NCBI GenBank assembly: GCA_004173235.1 | Contig: SEAC01000019.1 | Coordinates: 62,001 to 126,000 of the forward strand | Origin: Chitinophagaceae bacterium | GTDB taxonomy: Bacteria > Bacteroidota > Bacteroidia > Chitinophagales > Chitinophagaceae | Direction: 5' to 3' | Length of the DNA stretch: 64,000 nucleotides | Part shown: piece after piece, positions 20,301 to 29,968 of the stretch | Numbering within the stretch: position 1 is the stretch's first letter | Layout of the letters: each line of letters begins with the position of its first letter | The notes under the pieces: model-generated | What the model was told of the DNA's origin: nothing | What the model saw: the letters and a program-made list of their open reading frames with translations, nothing else | Database searches by the model: none | Made by a program: the position numbers and the translations under genes

Positions 20301-20429
20301 TTTGTTGGCGTTGCGTACCGCCTGGCGCCGGCCAGGCATATACTCAAGCAAAAGAAGCAAGGACAAGTTAAGTGCGAACAGGAGGACGGTAGCCGCTTCC
20401 AGTCCGTTCATGATTGCAAGCAATTTCAT
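20298..20429 (-). CDS. Small hydrophobic protein (43 aa), not in the supplied ORF track
   Basis: MKLLAIMNGLEAATVLLFALNLSLLLLLEYMPGRRQAVRNANK*: one TM helix then a basic tail; stop overlaps a terminator T-tract. Confidence 0.4.
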   Translation of the reverse strand: MKLLAIMNGLEAATVLLFALNLSLLLLLEYMPGRRQAVRNANK

Positions 20430-20499
20430 AGGTGGTAGTGTTTGGCGTGGCTAAAGTTAGTAGAACTTTATTTCCGGCAGGCGCAAGTTTCGCACATCT

Positions 20500-20892
20500 T
20501 TGTACCTGATGCTTTCCGACCATCTTTTGCGCATTCTTAAGTTCGGCCTCGTGGGCCTGCTGGGTATGGTCGTAGACTTTGGCATCACCTGGATCTTCAA
20601 GGAAAAGGTGCGCATCAACCGCTTCGTTGCCAACGCGTTGGGCTTCAGTTGCGCAGTGGTGCTCAACTTCCTTCTCAATCGCATCTGGACGTTCGGATCG
20701 CACGCCGCTAACATGGAAGGACAGCTGGTTCGCTTCATCGCCGTTTCGCTCGTGGGGCTGCTTCTCAACACCGCAATTGTGTATATCCTCAATCGCAGGA
20801 AGCTGAATTTCTACCTGAGCAAGGCCATCGCCATCGTGCTTGTTTTCTTTTGGAATTATAGCGCCAATGCGTTCTTCACGTTTGGCAGTTAG
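20500..20892 (+). CDS. GtrA family protein
   Basis: FGLVGLLGMVVDFGITWIFKEKV...NRIWTF four-TM GtrA-like architecture. Confidence 0.85.
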   Translation: MYLMLSDHLLRILKFGLVGLLGMVVDFGITWIFKEKVRINRFVANALGFSCAVVLNFLLNRIWTFGSHAANMEGQLVRFIAVSLVGLLLNTAIVYILNRRKLNFYLSKAIAIVLVFFWNYSANAFFTFGS

Positions 20893-20921
20893 CACCCTAT
20901 TGATCTGCACGATCCGTGTTA

Positions 20922-22526
20922 TCAATGCGCTGCCCGTCCCTGCACGGGAATGACCGCATCCGTCTTCCATCCACTCAGCTTCCATACCGTGAAGTAGCGG
21001 GCCGGTTGGCCGCCGCGCAGCTGCGTGATGGTAGTGACGGAATCGGCACGCTGGTACCAGCGGTTGAACTGCGTACGCGCATCAAAATATTCGTTGGAAG
21101 GAACGACGCACCATGCCTGTGTGAGGTTGACCTGGTGAAGGCGCCAGCGGTTCAGCCACGCATAATGATGCAGGTCGTGGAGGTCGCCGAGGCCGATAAC
21201 GGGGATGTCGTTAGGAGCGCACCAATAGTAATCTTCGTGGGCGGCCGGAAACCATTTGTAGGCAATGAGCGGCGCGCCGTAGGGCATGTTGCCCGAATCC
21301 TTTTCGGCCTGATAGAGGGCTGCAAATTCCGGTGCCGTTTCGCTCCATCCGTGGAGGTCGAGCGTGAAGTCGCCGAAGCCGAAATCGGTGCGGTCTTTCG
21401 AACCCATCGTGCCCGGCCAATGGTAGGTGAGCGCGAGCGCCAGTGCGCACAGCAGCAGCACAAAGCCGCGGCTTAACGAAAGAAAAAGCCGGCTTCGGCG
21501 CAGGCTTCCTTCGGCGAGGTAAATGGCCGCCACCGGCAGGAGCGTAACATGTCCGGGCCCGCTCCAGTGCGGCAGCGTATCGCGAAGCAGGGAAAGCAGC
21601 AGCAACACGATGATCATGGGAAGGCCGATCCAGACAAAGACGGACCGTGCTGCCATTCCCGGTTTCGTAGGAAAGGCGTCAGCGGATGGGTCGTCCGGGG
21701 AAGAGTTCGTTGCGGAGGAGCGACCGCGCAGGCCCGCAAGCGCAGCCACCACCAGCAGCACGTTCACCGGGTTGTTGTAAAGCACCTGTCCGCCCAGCTC
21801 GCGGGCAAAGCCGCTCCAGTTGATGGCCCATTGCTGCACGGTGACGCGCTCGCTGTGAAAGCGGTAGGTGATGAAGTCGTTTTGCAGGTTCCAGATGAGG
21901 ATGGGGCTTGCGACCAGTGCGGTGAGCACAGCGGCCACGTACAGCTGGGGGCGCGCAAGCCAGGCCCTTTGGCGCGCAAGGATGAACAATCCCATTCCGA
22001 ACCACAGAAAAACGCCGTGCACTTTTCCCAATATGCTGAGGCCGGCCATCAGCCCGAAGCCGATCCAGGGCTTCCACCCGCGCGGCGACTCGTGGATGCG
22101 CACTGCGAAGTAAAGAGCGGCGCACCAGAAAAGCATCTGCGGCGAATCGGGGAGGATGAACAGGCCCGCAATGATGCCGGCATAGATCGAGCAGTGGTAA
22201 AGTACTGCTGTGATCCAGGCGGCACGCTCCGAGTGCAGGCGGCGCACCGTGTGAAAGAGAATCGAACTCGCAACCGCACAGCTCACCACCGAACCCAGCC
22301 GCACAAACACCTCCGAATACTGGAGCTCCAGGTTGCCCGTGAAGAGCCGGATCCAGATGGCCACCAGCGGAGGGTGATCGAAATAGTTCCATTGCATGCG
22401 CTGGGCGTAGGTCCAATAGTACACTTCGTCGTTGCCCAGCTCGAGCATGCCGGCCAGCAGCAGGCGCAGCGCCGAAGCGATGAGAATAAGCAGCAGCAGT
22501 CGGCGGCGGTAATTGGGAGCGGGCAT
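20922..22526 (-). CDS. Glycosyltransferase family 39 (ArnT-like) membrane protein
   Basis: GNDEVYYWTYAQRMQWNYFDHPPLVAIWIRL and multiple TM segments. Confidence 0.9.
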   Translation of the reverse strand: MPAPNYRRRLLLLILIASALRLLLAGMLELGNDEVYYWTYAQRMQWNYFDHPPLVAIWIRLFTGNLELQYSEVFVRLGSVVSCAVASSILFHTVRRLHSERAAWITAVLYHCSIYAGIIAGLFILPDSPQMLFWCAALYFAVRIHESPRGWKPWIGFGLMAGLSILGKVHGVFLWFGMGLFILARQRAWLARPQLYVAAVLTALVASPILIWNLQNDFITYRFHSERVTVQQWAINWSGFARELGGQVLYNNPVNVLLVVAALAGLRGRSSATNSSPDDPSADAFPTKPGMAARSVFVWIGLPMIIVLLLLSLLRDTLPHWSGPGHVTLLPVAAIYLAEGSLRRSRLFLSLSRGFVLLLCALALALTYHWPGTMGSKDRTDFGFGDFTLDLHGWSETAPEFAALYQAEKDSGNMPYGAPLIAYKWFPAAHEDYYWCAPNDIPVIGLGDLHDLHHYAWLNRWRLHQVNLTQAWCVVPSNEYFDARTQFNRWYQRADSVTTITQLRGGQPARYFTVWKLSGWKTDAVIPVQGRAAH

Positions 22527-22682
22527 GCCGCGAAGGTACGTGAACCGTGAACCGTCAGCCGTGAGCCGTGAGCGGGAAACTTCGGGATGGGCAAACGTGA
22601 ATCTTCAATCGTGAAAGGGGGGCGCCGGCAGTTAGAGAGTTAAAGAGTTAAGGGGTTAAGGAGTTGAGGGGTTAAAGGGCAT

Positions 22683-22708
22683 AAAAAAGCCGCCCGGAGG
22701 GGCGGCGA
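22683..22708 (-). terminator. Rho-independent terminator
   Basis: aaaaaagccgccc-ggag-gggcggc. Confidence 0.8.
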
Positions 22709-22730
22709 ATATTGTGGTCGGGGAGGAGCA

Positions 22731-23210
22731 TTAGTCTACTACAACAACGCCTGCGGCCTGGAGCTGGATTTCCTTAACGGAGCCCTTGATCTTGGCGATC
22801 TCGGCTTTGCTCTTGCCGGCGTCTTCGGCATAGTGCCTGCGCTTGGCTTCTGTTTCTTCCTTCACTTCGGCGGTACCTGCAACCTGCACGGTATGGCCCA
22901 CGATGTTCTTGGGGAGGAAGAATGCGTGGTCTTTCATTTTCACCATTACCTGCGTGCCATCGGCGCGCTCGAGCTTCATCCAGCAGCCCATCGTCTGGCA
23001 TACTTCCTTCACCTTGCCTTCTACAACACCGGTGTAGGACTGTCCGCCCGGCATGCTGCTTTCCAGCTTGTCGATGGAAACAACGGTGGCGCCTGCGGCG
23101 GCGGCCTGTCCGTAGCTAACGCCCTTGGCGGCAGGAGCGGGTTCGTTGGATTCCTGGGCAACGGCGCCGAGGCCGGTCAGAAGGAAAAGCGCAAACAAGA
23201 TCTTTTTCAT
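22731..23210 (-). CDS. DUF4920 domain-containing secreted protein
   Basis: MKKILFALFLLTGLGAVAQ signal peptide; GKVKEVCQTMGCWMKLE. Confidence 0.85.
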   Translation of the reverse strand: MKKILFALFLLTGLGAVAQESNEPAPAAKGVSYGQAAAAGATVVSIDKLESSMPGGQSYTGVVEGKVKEVCQTMGCWMKLERADGTQVMVKMKDHAFFLPKNIVGHTVQVAGTAEVKEETEAKRRHYAEDAGKSKAEIAKIKGSVKEIQLQAAGVVVVD

Positions 23211-23348
23211 ATTGCAGTTATTTCTCAGGTAAAGATAAGACAAAAAAGCAATTAAGTGGGAAGTCGGAAGTGGGTGGTCCGCCGGGGAGGATTACCCTTC
23301 ACCTTCGCTTCGTCGGGCAAGCATTATCCCATTATCCCATTACCCCAT

Positions 23349-23948
23349 TCATTTATATTGCTCATTCGGCTTCCGGCCCTCCGCGCAGGCGGCTACGATC
23401 TTTGCGATGCGTGCTTGCTTTGTTTTTTCCTGTTTGGCAGAAAGCACCTGCTGGATGTAATCGTTGCGATAGCCGGGCGTCAACGCTTCGAAGAACGCCA
23501 GGGCTTTCTTATCCTTTTTGAGTGCAGCCAGCAGGGCGGGCGGGGCGTCGGCTTTCTCATTCTTCGCCACGCGTTTGAAGCCGGCCTTATTCACGGCCAC
23601 CGATTCGCGGATGTACTGCTTCAGTTGATTTTCGTTGATCTTGTCGGTGCGGGTGAATTTGATGCTCCGGTTGAAGTCGTTGTCTACGCAATGGTTGAAC
23701 AGCCCGAGGGGATCCTTCATCGCCGAGCCGTTGAAGAACGTGAGCTTCACATGCTCCTTGAAAGCGCTCCAGCCGCACACCATGCCGTTGCTCGCGTAGT
23801 TGGGTCCCCACTTCCAGTCTTCATAGATCGAAGGGTCGGCAGAAAGCGCGATGCGGCGCAGCCCGGCGCAAATGGATCGGCTCCATTCGGGCAGGCTTTC
23901 AAGGTAAGCCGAAACCTTGCTGCTGGCGGGTGTAACGGGCGCGGTCAT
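23349..23948 (-). CDS. DUF1801/YdeI-like protein
   Basis: DUF1801-like EDWKWGPNYASNGMVCGWSAFKEHVKLTFFNGS and YdeI-like C-terminal half (KAFFEALTPGYRNDYIQQVLSAKQEKTKQARI). Confidence 0.85.
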   Translation of the reverse strand: MTAPVTPASSKVSAYLESLPEWSRSICAGLRRIALSADPSIYEDWKWGPNYASNGMVCGWSAFKEHVKLTFFNGSAMKDPLGLFNHCVDNDFNRSIKFTRTDKINENQLKQYIRESVAVNKAGFKRVAKNEKADAPPALLAALKKDKKALAFFEALTPGYRNDYIQQVLSAKQEKTKQARIAKIVAACAEGRKPNEQYK

Positions 23949-24144
23949 ACGTTGTTTTAAACACCCTAAAGTTGTGTTTTTCCCACCGCATTCTTTCACC
24001 TTTTTTTCGGTAAAAAAGGTGGAAAAAAACTTAGTTTCTTTTGCTAAAATCATTAGCTTTACACTAATTAATCAATCCCGGAACCGGTCCTGAAAAGTGC
24101 ACGTTCATTGGCCTGTTTCACTAACACTACAAATACGTACTACA

Positions 24145-25146
24145 ATGTCAAATGCTGAAAAATTAAAGGCGCTGAAACTGACCATGGACAAGATCGACAA
24201 GGATTTTGGCAAGGGCAGCGTCATGATGATGAATGAACGTGGTGAACAGACCCAGGAGGTCATCTCCACCGGCTCCATAGGCCTCGACGCGGCCCTGGGT
24301 ATCGGCGGCCTCCCGAAGGGCCGGGTGATCGAGATCTACGGTCCGGAATCTTCCGGTAAAACCACGGTGGCCACCCACGTCATTGCCGAAGCGCAGAAGA
24401 AGGGCGGCATGTGCGCCATCATCGACGCCGAACACGCCTTCGACTCCGCTTATGCACAAAAGCTCGGTGTCGATATTGATAACCTCCTCATCTCCCAGCC
24501 CGACTATGGCGAGCAGGCCCTCGAGATAGCCGACCGCCTCATCCTCTCGGGTGCGCTCGACGTTGTGGTGATCGACTCCGTGGCCGCCCTCGTGCCCAAG
24601 GGTGAACTCGAAGGCGAGATGGGTGACTCCAAAATGGGTCTGCAGGCACGACTGATGTCGCAGGCACTGCGGAAGCTCACGGCCACCATCTCCAAGACCA
24701 ATACCATTTGCATCTTCATCAACCAGCTGCGCGAAAAGATCGGCGTGATGTTCGGCAACCCCGAAACAACCACCGGTGGTAACGCACTGAAGTTCTACGC
24801 TTCCGTTCGTCTCGACATCCGCCGCATGACGCAGATCAAGGACGGCGACGAGGCCATCGGCAACCGCGTGAAGGTGAAAGTGGTGAAGAACAAAGTAGCT
24901 CCCCCGTTCCGCACCGCCGAATTCGACCTCGTGTTTGGTGAGGGCATCTCCAAGATCGGCGAGATCCTCGACATGGGCGTGGAAATGGGCATCGTTCAGA
25001 AGAGCGGTAGCTGGTTCTCCTACAACAGCGATAAGCTTGGCCAGGGCCGCGAGGGCGTGAAGAGCCTCCTCAAGGACAACCCCGCACTTGCCGACGAAAT
25101 CGAAGGCAAGATCCGCGAGAAGATCAAGGAAATGCAGAACGCATAA
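24145..25146 (+). CDS. recA: Recombinase RecA
   Basis: [45 protein letters not shown]. Confidence 0.98.
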   Translation: MSNAEKLKALKLTMDKIDKDFGKGSVMMMNERGEQTQEVISTGSIGLDAALGIGGLPKGRVIEIYGPESSGKTTVATHVIAEAQKKGGMCAIIDAEHAFDSAYAQKLGVDIDNLLISQPDYGEQALEIADRLILSGALDVVVIDSVAALVPKGELEGEMGDSKMGLQARLMSQALRKLTATISKTNTICIFINQLREKIGVMFGNPETTTGGNALKFYASVRLDIRRMTQIKDGDEAIGNRVKVKVVKNKVAPPFRTAEFDLVFGEGISKIGEILDMGVEMGIVQKSGSWFSYNSDKLGQGREGVKSLLKDNPALADEIEGKIREKIKEMQNA

Positions 25147-25147
25147 A

Positions 25148-25305
25148 GAAGGGCGCCTTCGGCGCGATAGAGAAAGAACGCAGATTCACCTTTGGTGAAT
25201 ACGCAGATTTTTTATGATCGTTTATGATTTTTGCTCCATACGCGCAAAGCAATCTGCGCTAATCATAAAAATCATAGAGAATCTGCGTTCTTTCTTTCAC
25301 CCGAC
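25148..25305 (+). repeat. Structured ~150-bp dispersed element, copy 2 (recA-uvrB gap)
   Basis: gcgccttcggcgc, gaacgcag, TTCACCtttGGTGAA, acgcagattttttatgatcgtttatgattt ... aatctgcgctaatcataaaaatcatagagaatctgcgttc. Confidence 0.75.
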
Positions 25306-25332
25306 GCTCGCGCCGCGAATTAATTTTACGAA

Positions 25333-27369
25333 ATGGGATTTCGACTTCACGCACCCTACCAACCCGCCGGCGACCAGCCCTCCGCCATCCGCGAACTCAC
25401 CAATGCCATCAACAACGGTGAACAGCACCAGGTGTTGCTGGGCGTTACAGGCTCGGGAAAGACCTTCACGATGGCCAACGTGATCGCCAACGTGCAGCGG
25501 CCCACGCTCGTGCTCACGCACAACAAAACGCTCGTGGCGCAGCTGTATGGCGAGTTCAAGCAATTCTTCCCCGACAATGCAGTGGAATACTTCGTGAGCT
25601 ACTACGACTACTACCAGCCCGAAGCTTACCTGCCTACCACGGACACGTATATCGAAAAGGACCTCAACATCAACGAGGAGCTCGACAAATTGCGGCTGCG
25701 CGCCACCACCTCGCTGCTTTCCGGCCGCCGCGACATCATCGTGGTCGCGTCCGTCAGCTGCATCTACGGCATGGGCAACCCAACCGACTACGAAAGCGGC
25801 ATCATCCGCATTCAAAAGGGCGAACGCAAAAGCCGGCAAAGCTTCCTGCACGACCTCGTAAGCTCGCTCTATACACGCACGACGGTTGACTTCACCCGCG
25901 GCACCTTCCGCGTGAAGGGCGACACCGTCGATATCAACCTGCCTTACCTCGACGTGGGCTACCGCGTAACTTTCTTTGGCGACGAGATCGAAAGCATCGA
26001 ATCGATCGATGTGCACAATTCGAAACGCATCGGCTCTTTCGACAACTGCGCCATCTTCCCCGCCAACCTCTACGTAGCGCCGAAAGACATCATGCGCGAT
26101 GTGATCTACGAGATCCAGGACGAGATGGCGGCGCAGGTGGAATACTTCAAGGGCGTTGGAAAATTCATCGAGGCGCAACGCATCAAAGAGCGCGTGGAAT
26201 ACGACCTCGAAATGATCCGGGAGCTGGGCTTCTGCAACGGCATCGAAAACTACTCGCGCTTCTTCGACCGGCGTCACCCCGGCACACGTCCCTTTTGCCT
26301 CCTCGATTATTTCCCGAAAGACTTCGTGTGCATGATCGATGAAAGCCACCAGACCATCCCGCAGGTGTCGGGCATGTATGGCGGCGACCGCAGCCGCAAG
26401 CTCACGCTCGTGGACTTCGGCTTCCGCCTGCCGTCGGCGCTCGACAACCGACCCCTCAACTTCCACGAGTTTGAGAAGCTGATGAACCAGGTGGTGTATG
26501 TGAGCGCAACACCGGGCGAGTACGAGCTGGAGCAAACCGGTGGCGTGGTGGTGGAGCAGGTGGTGCGCCCAACGGGACTGCTGGAGCCGCCGATCGAGAT
26601 ACGCCCCTCGGTGAACCAGATTGACGACCTGCTGGATGAAATTGACAAGCGTGTGAAGAAGGGCGACCGCGTGCTGGTGACGACGCTCACGAAGCGCATG
26701 GCCGAAGAGATGGACAAGTACCTCGCCAGGATCGACATCAAGAGCCGCTATATACATTCCGACGTGGATACGCTCGAGCGCATCGAGATTCTTCGCCAGC
26801 TGCGCCTCGGCACCATCGACGTGCTGGTGGGCGTGAACCTTTTGCGCGAAGGGCTCGACCTGCCGGAGGTTTCGCTGGTGGCCATTCTCGATGCAGACAA
26901 GGAAGGCTTCCTCCGCAACGAGCGCTCGCTGACGCAGACGGCAGGCCGCGCCGCGCGCAACGTGGAAGGCCTCGTGATCTTTTATGCCGACACCATGACC
27001 GAATCGATGCAGCGCACCATCGACGAAACGAACCGCCGCCGCGAGAAGCAGCTCGCCTACAACCTCGAGCACGGCATCACGCCTAGAACGGTGAAGAAAT
27101 CCATTGAGCAGGTGATGGCGCAAACGTCTGTGCTCGACATCAAGGGCTACGACGAAAACTCGCCGCTCGCGATGCCGGAGATCTCCACGCGACCCGCCTC
27201 CGCCGCCGAAGACTCCGAAGAGTATGCAACGATACCGATGATGGAAAAAGCCATCAACAAAACGAAGAAGGAAATGGAAAAGGCCGCCCGCGAAATGGAC
27301 TTCATGGAAGCCGCGCGCCTGCGCGACGAGATGTTTGCGTTGCAGAAGAAGCTGGAAGGGATGAGGTAG
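25333..27369 (+). CDS. uvrB: Excinuclease ABC subunit UvrB
   Basis: YQPAGDQPSAI, GVTGSGKTFTMANV, YVSATPGEYE, C-terminal UVR motif. Confidence 0.98.
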   Translation: MGFRLHAPYQPAGDQPSAIRELTNAINNGEQHQVLLGVTGSGKTFTMANVIANVQRPTLVLTHNKTLVAQLYGEFKQFFPDNAVEYFVSYYDYYQPEAYLPTTDTYIEKDLNINEELDKLRLRATTSLLSGRRDIIVVASVSCIYGMGNPTDYESGIIRIQKGERKSRQSFLHDLVSSLYTRTTVDFTRGTFRVKGDTVDINLPYLDVGYRVTFFGDEIESIESIDVHNSKRIGSFDNCAIFPANLYVAPKDIMRDVIYEIQDEMAAQVEYFKGVGKFIEAQRIKERVEYDLEMIRELGFCNGIENYSRFFDRRHPGTRPFCLLDYFPKDFVCMIDESHQTIPQVSGMYGGDRSRKLTLVDFGFRLPSALDNRPLNFHEFEKLMNQVVYVSATPGEYELEQTGGVVVEQVVRPTGLLEPPIEIRPSVNQIDDLLDEIDKRVKKGDRVLVTTLTKRMAEEMDKYLARIDIKSRYIHSDVDTLERIEILRQLRLGTIDVLVGVNLLREGLDLPEVSLVAILDADKEGFLRNERSLTQTAGRAARNVEGLVIFYADTMTESMQRTIDETNRRREKQLAYNLEHGITPRTVKKSIEQVMAQTSVLDIKGYDENSPLAMPEISTRPASAAEDSEEYATIPMMEKAINKTKKEMEKAAREMDFMEAARLRDEMFALQKKLEGMR

Positions 27370-27383
27370 GGGTAGTCATGGTT

Positions 27384-27610
27384 CGGCTGCGCTCACCATG
27401 ACAGGGGCCGCAGTGTCGCCTGGAGCTTTGTGAAAGGGCGGCTGCGCTCACCATGACAGGGGCCGCAGTGTCGCCTGGAGCTTTGTGAAAGGGCGGCTGC
27501 GCTCACCATGACAGGGGCCGTAGTGTCGCCTGGAGCTTTGTGAAAGGGCGGCTGCGCTCACCATGACAGGGGCCGTAGTGTCGCCTGGAGCTTTGTGAAA
27601 GGGCCGCTGC
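27384..27610 (+). repeat. 55-bp tandem repeat, four full units plus a partial fifth
   Basis: cggctgcgctcaccatgacaggggccg(c/t)agtgtcgcctggagctttgtgaaaggg at 27384, 27439, 27494, 27549, with a truncated copy at 27604. Confidence 0.95.
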
Positions 27611-27689
27611 GCGACGAATCGCCCGTACGTTGGCACCGCACCGCTTCCGAGAAGGGGACATTATTTTGGCCGATTGCGCATACGCTGAT

Positions 27690-28190
27690 TGCCACCCCGC
27701 TCCAGCGGAGGGGAATATCGGTAGCCGGAGGGGCGCGATATGATCTCGGCGAGTTGCCGGGTTTGTTGTTACTCGATGTCGAAGGCAAACCCATCACCAA
27801 TTACGTTGCTACCGCACTGCTCAGAAGAGAGATATGATCTCACCAATCGCGAGAACGCTGGCACCATGCCGCTCCGACAAAAATGACATCAGCCAACCGC
27901 GCGTACGTTGATATCACACCGCTTCGGAAGAGACGAAATGATCTTTCCCTCTTGCGTGTAGGCGGTACCACCCCGCTCCAGCGGAGCGGAATATCGGTAG
28001 CCCCGGACGCAGTCCGGGGCGAACGCGTGGGTAGAGATCGCGTGCGCCCCAGAGGGGCGCGATAGATCTCGGCGAGTTGCCCGGTTTGTTGGTTGTGGCT
28101 CCTGGTGGTAAATGATGCCTGAATACGTCGGTAGCGCACCGCGCCAGCGGAGCGGAATATCGGTAGCCAGAGGGGCGCGATATCCGCCCG
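27690..28190. repeat. Dispersed GC-rich intergenic repeat, three copies
   Basis: c(g/c)c(c/g)ccagcggag(c/g)ggaatatcggtagcc...gaggggcgcgata near 27693, 27973 and 28140; two copies continue into gatctcggcgagttgcc(g/c)ggtttgtt. Confidence 0.8.
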
Positions 28191-28239
28191 GCAGTGCCTG
28201 TAATAAAAAAAGCCAGGCTTATCACCCGGCTTTCAATGA

Positions 28240-28617
28240 TCAACGTGCTGGTTCCGTCTTCTTCGCCCGCGGCGTGTGATCCACGGTGAATCCAAAATCT
28301 CCAAGCTTCTTCAGGTTCTTTGCGTACACGCCTTTGAGCGTGTCGCGGCTGCCTTTTACCGCGCCGGCGATGGATGGAAGCAGGCGGTTGCGCTCGGCAT
28401 AGAGCTTTTCCACTTTCTTTTCCAGGTCGGCGATCTCGCTCTGGAGCGCAGCGGCTTTTTGCAGGTCGGGCAGCACTTGCGTCCAGTTAAAATCTTCCAT
28501 TGCATTGAGGGGAGAAGAGGCGCCCATCAGCACATGCTGGGCGCTCACGCTGCCGGCAAGCGCCAGCAGGCTTTCCGGATCGCGTGGGATCGGGATGCGG
28601 GGATTCGTGTTTGCCAT
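28240..28617 (-). CDS. Hypothetical protein (125 aa, coiled-coil segment)
   Basis: MANTNPRIPIPRDPESLLALAGSVSAQHV...; terminator-like hairpin downstream at 28206-28234. Confidence 0.65.
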   Translation of the reverse strand: MANTNPRIPIPRDPESLLALAGSVSAQHVLMGASSPLNAMEDFNWTQVLPDLQKAAALQSEIADLEKKVEKLYAERNRLLPSIAGAVKGSRDTLKGVYAKNLKKLGDFGFTVDHTPRAKKTEPAR

Positions 28618-28789
28618 AATTATAGAATTTGATGCCAAACTACAACGCCCTTCCGCTGTGTACAAGGTAGAAATACGGTAGGGAAATACGGTATTTTCAG
28701 GCACCGCCTTGCGACCGCTCCCCGGCAATCGGGTTGGTGCCGAAACGAACCCGTGCCACGCGCCCGCCATAGATGAAACGGGATCACCC

Positions 28790-28978
28790 AACATTCGGAG
28801 CAACGGATCGAACATTGGCGGTGCCACCGACACAGTTGGCACCGTGCGCGCGATTGTTAGATGTCGGCTGCACAATATTGGGGGAGGCGTATCCAACATT
28901 GGCGATGGTGCCGCCAACATTGGCGGCAATAACGCGAACATTGGCGATGGCGCATCCAACATTGGCGGCCTCCAATAC
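28790..28978. repeat. 21-bp tandem array, nine units, no indels
   Basis: Units begin at 28790, 28811, 28832, 28853, 28874, 28895, 28916, 28937, 28958; consensus AACATTGGCGATGGCGCATCC. Confidence 0.9.
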
Positions 28979-29080
28979 GGCGATGGTCATTCCTGGGCCG
29001 GAAGGCGAGGCCACAAAGCCGTTAACCGGGCGTTTTCAGTTGCGCATGGCGCGGCCTCAACTCTTCAACCCCTTAACCCC

Positions 29081-29854
29081 TCAACCCTTCCTCCTCTGCC
29101 GAAACATCCACTGCAGCATCATGCGGTCGTTGAACGCGGCGATCCATGAAAAGTGGCCCACTTCGGGAAGCATGGTGAAGCCTGGGCGCGCGCCGGCCTT
29201 GTTCAGCGCACGCAGCATTTCGATGGAGTACTCGGGTTTTACAGCGGGGTCTTCGGCGCCGTGGTAGATCCAGAGCGGCACCGATTTGAAAACAGATGCT
29301 CCGGCGAGGTCGCCGGCTCCGCAAACGGGCACGCCTGCGGCAAAAAGATTCGGGTAGCGCTGGAGTGCATCGAAGGTGCCGATGCCGCCCATGGAAAGTC
29401 CGGTGATGTAGATGCGATTGGTATCGATGTTCGTGGTGGCGCACAAGCGCTTCACCAAGGCGATCACCAGCTCCATGGGCCGCGAAGGCTGTGGAGCGAG
29501 CCGGATCGCCTGCGGGTCGCCATAACCGGTGAAGCTGCCCCAGCCCTGCCCTGTGGGGCATTGTGGTGCAATCACGTAGGCGGGGAAGTTGCTCATGTTC
29601 TCGTCGCTGGCAAACGCGCCCACGCCCCACTGCAGCTGCGACTCGTTGTCGTTGCCGCGCTCGCCCGAGCCGTGGAGGAACACCACGAGCGGGAACCTGC
29701 GCACCGTGTCGTAGTCGGGGCCCAGCATGCGGTACAGCAGCGTATCGCCCTTTTCGGAAACGAAGCGCTGGCGGCTGAAGCGGTTGTTTTGTCCGTGAGC
29801 GACACCAAGCGAAATACTAAACAGAACAAACAGGATGAGGCGATAAACTTTCAT
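29081..29854 (-). CDS. Secreted alpha/beta hydrolase (esterase/PHB-depolymerase-like)
   Basis: MKVYRLILFVLFSISLGVAHGQ signal; FLHGSGERGNDNE; ITGLSMGGIGTFD; GAEDPAVKPEYS; EVGHFSW. Confidence 0.88.
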   Translation of the reverse strand: MKVYRLILFVLFSISLGVAHGQNNRFSRQRFVSEKGDTLLYRMLGPDYDTVRRFPLVVFLHGSGERGNDNESQLQWGVGAFASDENMSNFPAYVIAPQCPTGQGWGSFTGYGDPQAIRLAPQPSRPMELVIALVKRLCATTNIDTNRIYITGLSMGGIGTFDALQRYPNLFAAGVPVCGAGDLAGASVFKSVPLWIYHGAEDPAVKPEYSIEMLRALNKAGARPGFTMLPEVGHFSWIAAFNDRMMLQWMFRQRRKG

Positions 29855-29968
29855 CAGCAACGTTTGCCCTAAAATTCCGAAAAAACCATTTTCCTCCCCG
29901 GATTTGCATCCGGGGCCAGTGGTACTATTTGCGGGAATCATCAGGATGAAAGGCCGGTAACAAGAAGC

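Noticed and set aside
25297-27123. 608-aa minus-strand ORF
   Set aside because: Antisense to uvrB; His/Val/Leu-rich mirror composition typical of antisense ORFs in GC-rich genes.
27448-27636. Short ORFs translated from the 55-bp array
   Set aside because: Period not a multiple of three, no RBS or homology; by-product of the repeat.
28709-29149. ORF encoding NIGGxxx heptapeptide repeats as a real repeat protein
   Set aside because: Other frames and the opposite strand are also open, the C-terminus runs through another intergenic repeat and antisense to the esterase gene; coding not supported. The array itself is reported.
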